A DNA stretch of 64,000 nt from Echinostoma caproni (lineage: Eukaryota; Platyhelminthes; Trematoda; Plagiorchiida; Echinostomatidae). Positions 35,640 through 48,200 of this stretch are shown here, piece by piece. Where the stretch lies: positions 6,935 through 70,934 of the forward strand of contig UZAN01039565.1 of assembly GCA_900618425.1 (NCBI GenBank). Reading direction: 5' to 3'. The notes beneath the pieces are model-generated. The model did no database searches, was not told where the DNA came from, and was given only the letters and a program-made list of their open reading frames with translations. Both the position numbers and the translations under genes were made by a program. Position 1 is the first letter of the stretch; each line of letters starts with the position of its first letter.

Positions 35640-36420
35640 GTTTGTTTATTGCATACTCCGTAGCATACACGCCAAATTGTGGCAAGCAATACAGCCGGAA
35701 GTCATGTTCACTCGGGTCATATTCCTAATTGCACTCTACTTCGGATCGATTTAATTCTGCGTGGATGAAAAGCATTTCGAATTGCGATTGATATCACATG
35801 CAGTCATGAATGCAGCGGGCGGAGAACGATACTACGTAGATTGAAGAACGTTAGAGAGATCGCGAAATTCAGTGATCAGTCAAGTTCAGCCGGACGGGCC
35901 GGTTAACTACTTGCACGATGACGGGAAGAAAATTCGTATTGGGCATGGTTGGGGCTTTTAAATAGCTATATCAATTCCCTAACACTCATATTCAAATGTA
36001 GTATCCTGTCCAAAGACCTTGCACTCATTATTTAGATCAAGTTAGCATCCGTCTTTCATTAGTCTTCTGAGATTGAACGGGATCGACCAGAAATTTATGA
36101 CCCATTGATGCAGATCGGTTCATTAGGCTTGAACTATTTCTTCCGGTCATTCGGACATTTATTATGTTGGCGAAAACCTGCCCACATTAGCAATCCAAGA
36201 AAAAGAAACATCGAGTTGAAATCCACTGGACGAAATGGGCATTCCATGAGCTCTAAAAACGTTTGCGTGGGAGTGAGCACTGTATAGTGTTCACGAAAGA
36301 TCACTTGTAACCTTCACCTCATCACAACTTATGGAAGATGTGTTTTGTTCCCGTGATCGACTCCTCCTGACTGAGCTCAAAGTGACTTGATTAACATGGA
36401 ACACACAACTCAATTGGTAT
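35640..36420. other. Intergenic, no gene recognised
   Basis: Nothing supported in this stretch. Confidence 0.4.
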
Positions 36421-36423
36421 TTG

Positions 36424-36491
36424 GGTGGTGATGGCTCAATGGTCACCGGCGTGCTTTGGACCCTATGATCCGAGGTTCAGCACCCGCCACC
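36424..36491 (+). mobile_element. tRNA-derived SINE head
   Basis: GGTGGTG at the start pairs with CGCCACC at the end (one mismatch). TGGCTCAATGG (from about 36,432) is an A box and GAGGTTCAGCACCC (from about 36,472) a B box. A non-tRNA body follows past 36,600 (GGTTCGCCACACCAAGTCAG). The head resembles the one at 48,149-48,221 in its GGTGGT acceptor end. Confidence 0.5.
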
Positions 36492-36499
36492 GTCAGCCA

Positions 36500-37680
36500 A
36501 CTTTGGTGGTACAGGCAGCTGTGCTGTCGTCCGGTTCAATATCACGCCTAACCTTTCGGGACCTTATGTGGTTCGCCACACCAAGTCAGGTGACTCAGGT
36601 TGTCAGTTTCCATCACTAAACAGTCGATCTTCTTGACTATGGGACTTTCCCCGCTGCTGTTCGTCACACGAAAGTGTGTAATAAAAGAAGATGAAGGAAA
36701 AGAGTTGTTCACCTCTTCTATGCCAAGGTAATACACAATTGCTTCATTTTAAAATGCAGATGAAGCATTTGCGGAGAAATAAGCCGAAATATAGAGGAAA
36801 CAGTGGAGTATCAAATAAAAATAATCGACGGTTGACTGACCACAAACAGAAATCAATTTGGGGTGGATACCGGAGTTGAGAAAACAGGCATGATAGAGTA
36901 ACAACTCACACGGCCTGTTGGTGGCTTTCTTACAACTATCCACCGCTTTTGAAGCTGTTCTTCAATGAGGAATCAGTTCACTTTGCACGGTATATCCCTA
37001 TTTGTCGGCTAATTCTCCATTGAACGCCCATGACAAACAAAGACAGAATATCGAACAGGTTTGTCTGATTCATAATTCTGTTAAATATAGTACGGTTTAT
37101 CTTTGATCCAAAAAAAATAAATATACGAGGCAAGAGATGATTATCTTGGATGACTATGGTCAGACGAGCTTCCATTAGGACCGGAAATGAATATCACCGT
37201 CACGGTTCATCCGGATGTGGCGGGTGTGGATAGCCAGCAGCTCTTATGCCCCCACAAGCGAACTGGTTTTAAACACCCGGAGATGAATAGGCGCGGCTTT
37301 CTTTGTGATTGCAGCAAACGATACTGGACTTGTTCTGATGATCTGCTGTGCAACCCAATCAGAGTGAATGCCACATCCGGTTCTAGGACAGCCAACCAAC
37401 CGTGATAGTTCGTCCACACTTCAGTGACAGAATATAAATTGTATAGTGAATGGTTCATAAACATCGAGAAGAAACAGGTGAAGGTTAGATTAGACACTTA
37501 GGGGTAGGTGTTTGTGTTTTTTATGAGCAAGTGTATTAGTGTGTTAGTACGCGAGCATGTGTGTGTGTGCCTGTACACAAGGAGAACGATAAGTCTGTCT
37601 CACTGTGCAAACAGGTTATGGTCGAAACGAAACGTCAGCGGACATAAAGGAGATGTGAACAAAGGGTCAGCCAGATACAA
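36500..37680. other. Intergenic, no gene recognised
   Basis: No supported gene. GTCGAAACGAAACGTCAGC near 37,620 resembles the second half of a hammerhead-like box, but no first box accompanies it. Confidence 0.35.
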
Positions 37681-37685
37681 TGATA

Positions 37686-37725
37686 CAATTTTCAGGAAGA
37701 GGGAAATGGCCAATCAAAGGAGATT
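37686..37725 (-). repeat. SINE tail fragment (same family as 48,081-48,221)
   Basis: AATTTTCAGGAAGAGGGAAA, then TGGCCAATCAAAGGA matches 48,083-48,122 (ATTTTCAGGAAGAGAAAAGC, then GGCTAATCAAAGGA). No tRNA head is recognisable next to it, so it is a 5'-truncated copy. Confidence 0.5.
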
Positions 37726-37729
37726 GTTG

Positions 37730-40700
37730 TAAAACATACAAGCAAAATGGAAGCACAACGCACAAGTCGACTACTGCGGTTCCCGGTTAGCCTGAATAAG
37801 CGTAGGGTCGAATGTGATGGATAATGTTTATTATTTCATTTCGACCACATTTCCAATGGTCGACATTGCCACCCACTGACCGGTGGCTGAAGATCAAAAG
37901 TACTGAATAGCGTCAGAAATCAATCAGACACCTAATAATTTTCAAACTTTAATTGCATGAAGAACCTTTTGAACTTCTGCTGAAATAATCGATAGCAACT
38001 AATATCACTGATTTAGGATTGTTGCTTGAACTACACTTTCCTGCTGTAGCACTAAAGATAATTATTGGACAAAATTTAACAAGTGAGGAGAAGCCTACTA
38101 GAAAATAGCTATCCTGAGAATTTTATCGACCGTAATTGGACTAAACAGAATAAACCAGGAAAAATACGAAAAGCGGAGATGAAAATACTCATTATTAACC
38201 TACCATTCAAAGGTGATGTTGCCGATGACTGGGTCAGTAGAATTTTATTTACCGCAGCGAAGTTCATTTTTACTGCCACGCAGTTAAGATGCGTGTTTTC
38301 TATGTCAGCAAACATCTGATACTACAACGAAAATAAGCTGCCTATATTGATCTCATCTACGATTGTCTATCAATTCAGGTCAAACGACAAGGGAGTTATC
38401 TCAACGTATCAAAGAATGCAATCCGCGCTTACTCACACAGGGTGGGAGTGGAGTTGTGTAAAGGTCAATCGTTGCTCATCCGGTAGAGCCGAGACCTTTG
38501 ATTGACATGCGCTATACATTCGAAAACATTTATCGAGTCTCACCACACCCATGGAGAGCCATACCGGTTCGGATGTTGGCAACCGCAGAGGCGATTTGCA
38601 TCCGACTCATGATCAGTGCGCTCAACGAAAACTGATCAAAGACTTCACACTCCCCTGGCCAAGGAAAGAGAAAACAGCTTGTTCACATGACCATGGCGTA
38701 ACATAGCGACTTTTGGTTGCGTAATCCAAACAGTATACCAATTAGGAGTTCCCTCGGGTTGATTGATTACCAAAGACACAACTCTGTTTGTTTGACCCTA
38801 TTGAAATTGTTTCATACAAATGTGATTGTAAAGGCTTTAAAATGAATTCACCGAAAATGTGTTCTCTTCCATGTGTTTGGAAATTTCTGCAGACAATTAT
38901 CAACACAATTCCGTGTTTGATCACCATTTTGAGTGTGGTTCCTTTTCTTCATCTCAGTCTATCACGAGTACTAAACTAATTCGCAGCGATAGTTAGAGTT
39001 ACAACCTTATCCTCTTGACTGCGTGTGTTCAAACCCCAACACCATTATCCAAATTTAGTGAATAACAACGGTTTGATCAGTCACCTTCTCCTTTTCTGAA
39101 ATTTATTTCACATCAGCATGTACTCGCTATAAAAGAAGTAAAGAAATAATGTAATATAACAATAACGATGAACTCACCAGTATTTACAGTCACGTGATTT
39201 CAAATCGAATAAATCTTGGTATTTTTCTGGATGACGCTTACCATCCACGTGCCCCTAATACTTCAAATATACAATTCCGACTGAATGGTATGTACAACAG
39301 ATCAGTTAGTAGTGTAGTAGCCAGTTGGAGTGAGGAATTAGCATGGATAAAATGCTCACTGGATTCAATAAAAGTGGCACACCATGATTCGTGCAATGTT
39401 CTTCTGACTAACCTTTACCTTGAGAATATCTTTGTTGCGTGTCAAAATGTCAACTAGCTTACAATGCACTAACTACTACATGCTCAATAACACAAAAGAT
39501 AATTTCATGGTTCCCGCCGAATTGAAAGATAAAAACCCACTGGAAGGTCCTGATACTTGAAGATACCATGTGGTGTAATGCTTAGCTTTCTGTTTCACGG
39601 AGCACCCTAAGGACAGATTTTCTGACATCCCAGATGAAGTTGAGGCGAGTGATCTGCAGTGTATACATAATACACCTTTAGACTACGGCTGCCCAATCGA
39701 TACTCCATGTATAAAGTTCCTAATGCTGATTTTATCACAGTGCATTGCAATGATGCCTCCATTCCCCGGGGATTTACAGGTGATGAAAAATTCAGCCCTC
39801 AACAAAAGCCGATTGACTTCTTTTCTGAAAGGAACCTAGTCTATCATGATCGAGGAAATTCATCGTATTCCAAAGATTTTGAGAAAGAATTTGATTTTAC
39901 TCCACACCGAACTCTGTTCCTGTAGATACAATTACGTTGGTAGAACTGTGAAAAACAGTCTATTAATAATTTCATGGCCACATTCATCATCATATTACGC
40001 GCCAAACTATACTAGGTCTGTGCGTGTTTTAAAGGTGCGGCAATGAGAAAACTGAACCTGAAATGCTCTCGCAGAGAAACAAAGAAATCCCCACTCGGTC
40101 CTTCGTTCATCCTTTGATGCGCATTGTGTGGAGCAATCGTTTACTTGTATGTTATCCAAAAACTCGAATGATTTGCGTAATCTATGCTAACTTTCATTTG
40201 TTGTTTGATGTTTAAAAACGGAATCCAAAGTTCCCTTCTCTGTATTTTTCACCTTCATCGAAGATAACCACGAAAATCGAAACGAAAAATGTGGGAATAA
40301 GACAGTTTGCATCAGATTATTTGCCTTCTCTGAGTCTATCCAAATAACATGAAATCACTTTCTTCCTATTGACTTAGTATACTATCGATACTCAGAAAGA
40401 GGAAAAGAGACAGTTGGACCACGATAATTTAATCATTCACTTATGTTGCAAGTGGAAATGCGTCGACGGGGCTCCAGAAAATACAAATCTTTGGAGAGAA
40501 TGGAGCTGACATCCAGTACTGCTCGACCACTGTTCACGTGGCGGCAGCTGAATCAACGATTCGCACATGAAGTTCCATCGTAGGTGATGTGGATATCCGG
40601 AATTTACTTGATGGAAGGCGGGCCGGTTTTATTTTATAAAATATGCTGTTTGAGGATTCAGTGGCTATCTGCTCGATTATCAGTCTGTGCTTCGAAACAA

Positions 40701-40890
40701 GCTCCAACTAGCTGATGATGCCTCATAGTAGGTTTGTGATCTGAATGATTTCCGTGACTGTGCGTAACTGGCGTCACTCACGAATGACTGCGTCAGAATG
40801 AAGCCTCCAAGACGCTTCAATATCAAGTAAAAGGAGTGCTCAGCGCAATAGATATCCATCGACTAGAAGTTTCCTGATTATTGTCTACTT
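37730..40890. other. Intergenic; possible decayed elements
   Basis: A B-box-like GTGTTCAAACCCC lies at 39,024-39,036, preceded by a weak A box, so an old SINE is possible. Around 39,700-40,060 a frame contains CRYNYVGRTVKN, which recalls the PLE YIGRT motif, but the flanks do not match. Nothing else is supported. Confidence 0.3.
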
Positions 40891-40899
40891 AGTTTCCCC

Positions 40900-41460
40900 T
40901 ACATGGGATGCAGCAAATGGATTGGTAACGTGGAGGTAAGCCGTCATGTGTTTGGAAGTCTGTCAGGGGTAAACCTGCTAGTACACCGAACTTAGATGAG
41001 TAGACTTCGCTGGCCAGGGCACGTATTGCGTATGACCTACTACCGTCTGCCGCACCGCGCTTTGTTCGCTGTAGCCGCTCCTGAATATAGTAAACCATAT
41101 GGCGCGGTCGACGTGGAGACGGGGCATAAAGAAATGCACAGAGCCATTAAGTAGAGTAAGTGTTTAGTGTCGTCCCGGTTGGGGTCCGAAAAACTCCACA
41201 ACTGGTAGATTGGAGGCACTCAAGGATATGGCGGTGAACCGACAGCAGTGGCGATCTTGTTATGGTTTCTTATCAGGTCAGAATGCTTGAAAAGGTGTAT
41301 ACGCACAGCTAGATTGTGTACTCTATGTGTTGATCAAAGATATTCACTTCCTTTCCGCCTCCCTGAAAGTAGGCCAGGTCTCTGTCCACCTTATATATTC
41401 TCACAAAGTTTATATGCATTGCGAGTATAGTAGCGTCCAGTGAATGATGATGATGACGGT
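40900..41460 (+). mobile_element. RTE-like LINE, 5'-truncated 3' fragment
   Basis: The translation from about 40,985 has MSRLRWPGHVLRMTYYRLPHRALFA, with its RLRWPGHVLRM core aligning to LSWLGHVLRMP in the copy at 1,480-4,521. A shifted frame near 41,215 corresponds to GTQGYGGEPTAVA, equivalent to the LETL.DMA.NRQQW ending in another frame. The tail reaches a short (TGA)n run at about 41,447-41,455, a typical RTE-like 3' end. RT catalytic motifs are absent. Confidence 0.6.
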
Positions 41461-42728
41461 GACAGATCCAAATTTAGTAGAGTACCCTGAAAGACGTAAT
41501 TCTGACGGTGGTTGACATCAAAGTAAATCACAGACAATTAGAATTTTGCAATGATTGACTTGTAGGCTGCATATTTATCCAGTTCTTTCTAGATTTCTTT
41601 TTACGTTCCCTCATGTTTTCACCGTGCAGTCGAATCCAACCCGTCGCCGCTCCCGGAGAACTGAAGAAAATTGTTAGAGATCTGGACCAATTATGATCGC
41701 CTCGCTGCACGACGCGCGGGGCCACACCAACAATTCCGAAGTTTGCCCATTTGTGGACCCATTCAAATAAAATAGACACTTGAACTCCACCGGTTTGCAT
41801 ATAGCTTGTCTGCCTTTCGGGCAAGCTTTTCCGTGAATTAACCGGATCAAATCTGCTCCTGATCTTCCTTTTAGAATAATTTTGCTGGGACAGAGTAGAA
41901 AATTCAAGTTATATGCTACTGCCTAAATGTATGATGTAATTGGGTCAGCCTCTTTGGAATTTGAAATCCTATTAGTTAGGTTGAGTTTTTTCCATTTCGG
42001 AATCACCAGCGGGCGAATGAACTTCATTGAAGTGGACACTGGTGAACATTGGTGATTGTATTCTGTAAATTATTTTCATATCACGAATGAGAATCGGGCA
42101 ATTTGGAAGCAAGTTAGGGAAAACCAACAATCCGATTGGCAAAAGTGATGTAATAACACATTTCACATGGAGCCAATATTACATCAGTATGCGTGTGATT
42201 TGACTGGTGGTTCCGAAACACGATTGGGGGCTAGGTAGTTGGTGGTGGTTTTGGTGTTGGTGGGGAACATTAATGTGAAGATTCCAGAAGCGGTTATTCG
42301 TACGTTTGATGATAGCATGCTTTTACCTGAGGGAAAGAGATGAAACGGAATGACACAGAGTTGGAACATTCCTTTTGGTAGGCGAAATACAGACATATTC
42401 GTTTCATGCGTACCACAACGGTCAACGGATTGCGATTGTCTTGAACGGCAAAACAAGCGGAGATGAACAATGCAAGTTTTCTACGCAATGTCCGAATTTC
42501 GCACTACGAGTATTGAATAACAGTGCACCAAAATCCTGAAATCTCTAAAATGTCTCATATGTGGTTTCCGGAACGTGTTGGTTACTAATATATCCAGATT
42601 GGAGGCATGAAAATTTTTTCAACTTTATCTAACCATGAAGTTAGCGTGGATAGTAAAACACTGTATGGTTAGAATCTCATTGAGAATCAAGTGTACTGAT
42701 GCATTCCAACGGATTTATCAGTGTCATT

Positions 42729-42769
<41 letters not shown>

Positions 42770-45015
42770 TACTGCACTTCAGAACATTTTTCTTTCCACA
42801 ATAACTTGCATGCATACTACCATTATTACTACTATTGCTGTCACTCTCACCGTTACTAGCACATTCAACCTCCTGATATATCGCATCCTTTTGGAGCTTT
42901 GAAACAGTGAATAAAATGGCAGAAACTACGACATAGCCTGTTAGTCTACAGTGTGTGCTTTTAAGTAGTATTAAAATCCTATTTGTAAATATGCGGAAAA
43001 ATAAAAATAATCATCAAAAGCTGTGTCACTTTGATCACTTGCTCTTATTAGACATAATAAACTAATGTTTATTTGAAGCGGAATTTAGGCAAAGTGTGTC
43101 TCACTCGTTGTTTATGTATCGAAGAAAGTGGAATGATTTGTGAGGGCCTCAGCTGTGCATTTCATATTATAATCATATTATTTTCATATTTTCAGTTTTT
43201 GACATCTGTTTTTCCCCTAAATTGCCCAATTTTGATTTTGAAAATTTTTCTGACACATTTACCGGATTACTATTTCAAATATTAACCCAGTCAATGACAA
43301 TGTAAGATGGACCACAGAATTGAGTACATGGCATCCAACATCATCTAAAACGGTTCGGTCTACAATGACATAACAATTATAGGGCACAGTTTACTAGTCG
43401 TACCAGGTCGTACCTACGTGATTTAATTTTAAATTCTGAGGGATAAGCGCATTCGAGAGCAATCTCGTTATGTAAGACAAGTGAAACATCCGTCCCTGGG
43501 TGTACGCAGTTCATTGACTTTCTCCAAATAGTCGAAGCTCCCATGATTGTGCACTCTATTCATGCTTTTCTGGTTGTCGTTGTTGGTGTTGTTGTTGTTG
43601 TTGTTACCGCGGGGCACTGAAAGCGATCGCTAATTTGGTCCTGGTTAGGGTTGGTTGACATTAATACAGCCGTTATTAGTCATGATTTCGTTGACTGATT
43701 AAGCTCAACACACGATGCTACAAATTGCATTGATCAAACATAGCAAACATCTCGTAAGACTCAGGTGGTAACTGATACGATAACCTTTGACCAGTGTCCA
43801 ATTTTTTCAGTGAACCAACCAGGACAGCCGTGATTGTCGTTTGCACAGGCGTGTCAGTGCGACAGCGCTTATTGATCGAATGGGAATCTAACAATTTACA
43901 CCTAATCCATGCTTGTCAGCTATTACCATCGCGATTTCCGTTGACCCGCTAACACGGTCGCGTGAGCCAATTGCCTTCGCAAAATCCAGGCTGTTCTCTA
44001 TGGGGAACCTATTGTGCTTTTCACGCAGTGCCAAACCTTGCCAAAGTTGTCTCATCAACTGCACTGACCTTAACGTTGATTTTCTGGAACTACAACAGTG
44101 TTGACAATGTCCCCTATAATCTTTCTATCCGATATAATCCTATCAAACGGTTTTCCTTGAAATACCAAATGATTTTACGACAGAGCTCTGAGTTGCCACT
44201 GGTAGATGCCGCATTTCCAAAACATTCTGCTTCCTTTTGATAGATGGCATTTGCACATTCCCACATCAACTGACACCGTATTGAACTGGTAATGTTTGTG
44301 TACCTTCCTCACACCGATTATTCAATCAGCGAACCGTGTAGGGCGTGAATTACACTCGCTGAAATGTCATTGGTTGAATGCGACACTCAGCAGATTGGCT
44401 GGTCAGTGGCCAACCCGTACATCGGTCAACGAGCAAGTGAATAAGTTTTCGCCCGTTTTCTCCGCTATCAAACAAAAATTAGAATGAAATCAAAGTTCAT
44501 CTGCTTCACTACTCCTGTTATAGCAATTCATTCAGATCTTATGATTTCGTGTGTCATTTGGCGTTACCAGCAGGATAGTGTTCCCGTTTCGGACTTACTC
44601 TCCCTATTGTTACGCGAGTGACCACTGAGGACAGAGCTCTTCGTTTGAAGGGGTAGTGAAAATCTCTCCAACTGTGGCAGTAATATTCCGACCTTTGGGG
44701 TTCATTGCGTTCTATGGCCCTTGTCTTGAAGGTTTATGTCTAATTTCGACCCACGGAGAAAGTATCTGCCAGTGTACCATCGTAACCCCATAACCCACCA
44801 ACCCACCCCACCCGTTCCATCGTTCTCCCATTGTCGTCCGCGCGCCAAGCCTCCTATCGTCTCCATCTGCAACACACGACCTGGGAAACATCCTGTCGCT
44901 CACGTTTGTCTAATCCGCTGCGCACGGGGACCCCGGAGCACTTTCGCATTACAATATATTGTATTATTTTGAGTTAAAACTTTGGAATCCGTTGAATCGA
45001 CTTATTCATCATATT
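41461..45015. other. Intergenic, no gene recognised
   Basis: Contains (TCA)n at 42,725-42,770 and (TGT)n near 43,584-43,604. A C-rich island at about 44,760-44,940 has an open frame on each strand but no recognisable product. No supported gene. Confidence 0.4.
42725..42770. repeat. (TCA)n microsatellite
   Basis: About fourteen near-perfect TCA units. The His- or Ile-rich frames reported here (42,635-42,902) are artefacts of it. Confidence 0.9.
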
Positions 45016-45234
45016 CATCATCACATCGAGTATGTTTATTTTCCTTCGTTAGTCTACGATTCAAACGATGTGTGATCATGGCAAGAAAGCAAACTGTATG
45101 AAACATCCAGCTTTGATCACACACAAAAATCTGGATTATCCTGGTTTCACTTGATAATGTATCAAATAATTGTCCATTTTCCCCCTTTCTCGGACTCTGT
45201 ATTCCCTGATATACAGATCGTATTTAACATAGAG
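45015..45234 (-). promoter_or_regulatory. 3' UTR and poly(A) signal of the secreted acidic gene
   Basis: Below the stop codon (45,237-45,235, TAA on the minus strand), the minus strand carries AATAAA at 45,040-45,035, in the context GGAAAATAAACATACTCG. That would give a 3' UTR of about 210-220 nt. Confidence 0.45.
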
Positions 45235-48200
45235 TTATATTCTATAGTCTGTTCTAGTCTGATAATGCGAATACAAACAAAAAATGATTTGATTACGCAA
45301 CAGTAATGAGACATGAATCAAAACAAATCAGGATTTCTCACCATCAGCATGTAGTCCAACATTTGATGCGTTTTCATCAGCACGTCAATGTGTTTCAACA
45401 GTGTGAGCGTGTCCGCCTCATCGCTGGGCTTGCAAAGTTTGGTGTGCTCACACAGTTTGTTTAGTGTTTTCTGAAAGACCTGACAACTGGATGTTTCCAG
45501 CCCACGTTTGTTTGTCACGTCTGTTAAACAGTCACTAACCTGTGATGGGGTGTGTTTGATCGCGGGTTTGGAGTGGAGTTGGGAATGGAACAAATTTGAA
45601 ATGAGAAAAAGAGAGATGGTATATCAACAGCCTTTTTGAGAGAAAATCCATACAAAAACTAGTTCCGAATGGATTAGTTTAACGAGCAATCGAATGATTC
45701 GTAACTCCATGTTCGCTTAATACCGCTTGGGGTTATCAGACCGAATCCGTATAACGCATATCATCTAATGATCTCATACGATTCACTATTCCAAGTATAG
45801 GGTAAAGGTGGTCGATCGCCATAGGTGAACGGTAGATCCTCTCGACGATCTATTCCAACCTTTCAGATACACACCATTCGACTGGTGTACATCAAAACGC
45901 GATTTTGGTCTGAAATCCACTCTCAGCTCATAATTGGAATATCTAAACGATAGAAAAAGAAATGCGAGACCAGTATCAGTTACACCAAATTTGATTATCT
46001 TCATCATAAAATGTTAGCTTACTGCCATGCTCTCTACAGAATCTTCTTATACACGAATTCACAGCTACTGGGGTGTGTGCTGAATTGTTGTGTAGGCTGG
46101 TATCCATGGCAGGGTAGTTGTGAATTCCGTATAGTTCAATGATAAAACAGGACTGCATGATAGTCCGGTCTTTGGTTCCCCACACAAACTCACAACATTT
46201 GCAAACAAGGGACCAGTTCAAATGAGAACAGAACAGCTGTTCTTTTTCGTTCGTATAGTGTTACCGAAAGTTTCAACGGGTTTATGAATATGTGCACGGT
46301 ATCAAGAACAAATGGAAATCCCGGGATGAATCTATTCGAATTTTATTGTTTATCGTTGCGTGTTTGGACATAAGAGTGACAGAAGACAAATTGTTATGAG
46401 ATTTTCTCAAATGATTCGGTTTTTCCTCAGTGATTATTTTGTTGCTTATATAAGCTGTACTGATTCTGAAACATTTCGCGCTAAAAAAAGGAAAAAATTT
46501 CGAATCACTTTATTTAGGTGATCCAACGGAACGGTAAAAAATATCAGCCCGATTGCATCGTGAATCGGAGCCGCTAACGAGTGACAGTGGTTATCCTAAT
46601 TGAACACAACGCACGTAGCAGCAGCATCATCGGATGATCAGTCAACGTGATCTACAACACGACCAGCATGATAGATGAAATTGATTTTAGGAAACGAATG
46701 AAAGGAAGGATTATGTTGCATCAGTGCCAAATGGACCTTATTTATTTGATTAGAAAAGTTCGAAATTCGTTGACAAGATGTCGTTTTTATACAGTCTTGG
46801 AAATTTTGATTAGCTAGCTGTTTAAGTCCATTTTTCTCTTTTTGGTGATCTATTCCAACAAAGAGTTATTGACCGTAATATCGCGGTAAGCAAGTAAAAT
46901 GTTTGGATCATCCGGATTTGTCCATAGACTAAGAACTCTAATTTACCCCGAGCCTTATCTCAGAAACATATTAGGTGGTTATCCGTCTTCCTGATGTACA
47001 GATCATTTTGACTAATCTAAGCCGTAAGTGTGCGGGAGTGAAACAGTTCTGGAATCAAATCGCAAAATATCCCATTTTTGTGGTTCTTTTCAAATTTCTA
47101 TTACTGAGAAACAAAGTTTCAAATTGAGTATGTTCGGTTCCAGTACTAATAATTGAATGAAAGGCTACCAAATTGTTCAACTTTTGTGTGTACTTATCAT
47201 GTCAATTGTTTCATTTCGAATGGTCCTCGAAGTGAGAAGGGCGTTGTCACTCCTGAATTGGTTGTCCCCGAGCTGCGTGCTTGTCACTATTTATTAAACT
47301 TAGTTCTCACATGGCTTGCCGTTCAACCCCCTCGCCACCCCACCGCCTAGATGGCGTGGTTCTTTCTGGGTGATGATGTCGTGTGTTGTAGGCTACTTCA
47401 GGCACAGTCCATTTTAAACCGCTTTCTGTTAAAGGTAGGAGGGGGAAGAACACGCAGCAGTTTTCACTGATGACTGGAAAAATGACCAGTCAGTGATGCA
47501 TTTTGAGCGGTTCCTCACAGAAATTGTAGGACAAATAGAAAGGCATTCGAAATTGTTACGCCTTCAGCTACCCCCAGCAGATAAGTCAAAAGACTTGTGG
47601 GTAAAAGTTCTACCTAGGAGCCAGGTTGGAGATGATCTCGTTCAGGAAGCCAATTAGAGAGAAGTAATGGATTGCACAATCCCATATCCAAGTTTGAGTT
47701 TAACTCCACCTCAAGAAGTATTGACATTTGGACCACTTCCAGGTGCCTAATCTTCTCTTTGACCTTGAAGACAACCAATCACGTCATCCTGCTTCGAAGA
47801 GTAGATAAGCACTATAGAATCAGACAATTCCCTCCACTGAAGATTGGAAATCAATCATACGGAAAGTTAAGCAGTAAAATATTAGATGCAATAAATCAGC
47901 ACAAAAATTGTCCTCTTTTGCAAACGGGAAAACTAATATCACACTACTATCCGACTTGTGGACTGACTGGATACTTCATTTCATCCTTGAATGATCCGCC
48001 AGAGTTTAGTTTTCAAACACTTATCATATTTCTTTCTTTTCTCTTTTTTTAACTTACTTCCTTTTATTGCATATACAAATACACCATTTTCAGGAAGAGA
48101 AAAGCGGCTAATCAAAGGACTGCCACGTAACACGCAATGGGAAGGTCAGGCGGTGGTGCTGGGATTCGAACACATCCCCTGGGTGATAACTTGGTGACGT

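Noticed and set aside
39700..40060. PLE GIY-YIG fragment (CRYNYVGRTVKN)
   Set aside because: One short motif match without the flanking EH.P or SA...H segments. It could be chance.
42635..42902. His-rich and Ile-rich frames
   Set aside because: These are translations of the (TCA)n microsatellite.
45786..46007. Minus-strand frame after TTTTTCTATCGTTTAG as an extra exon of the secreted acidic gene
   Set aside because: The acceptor is good, but reading from it in the required phase 0 hits a stop after four codons. Exons 2 and 3 already join in phase.
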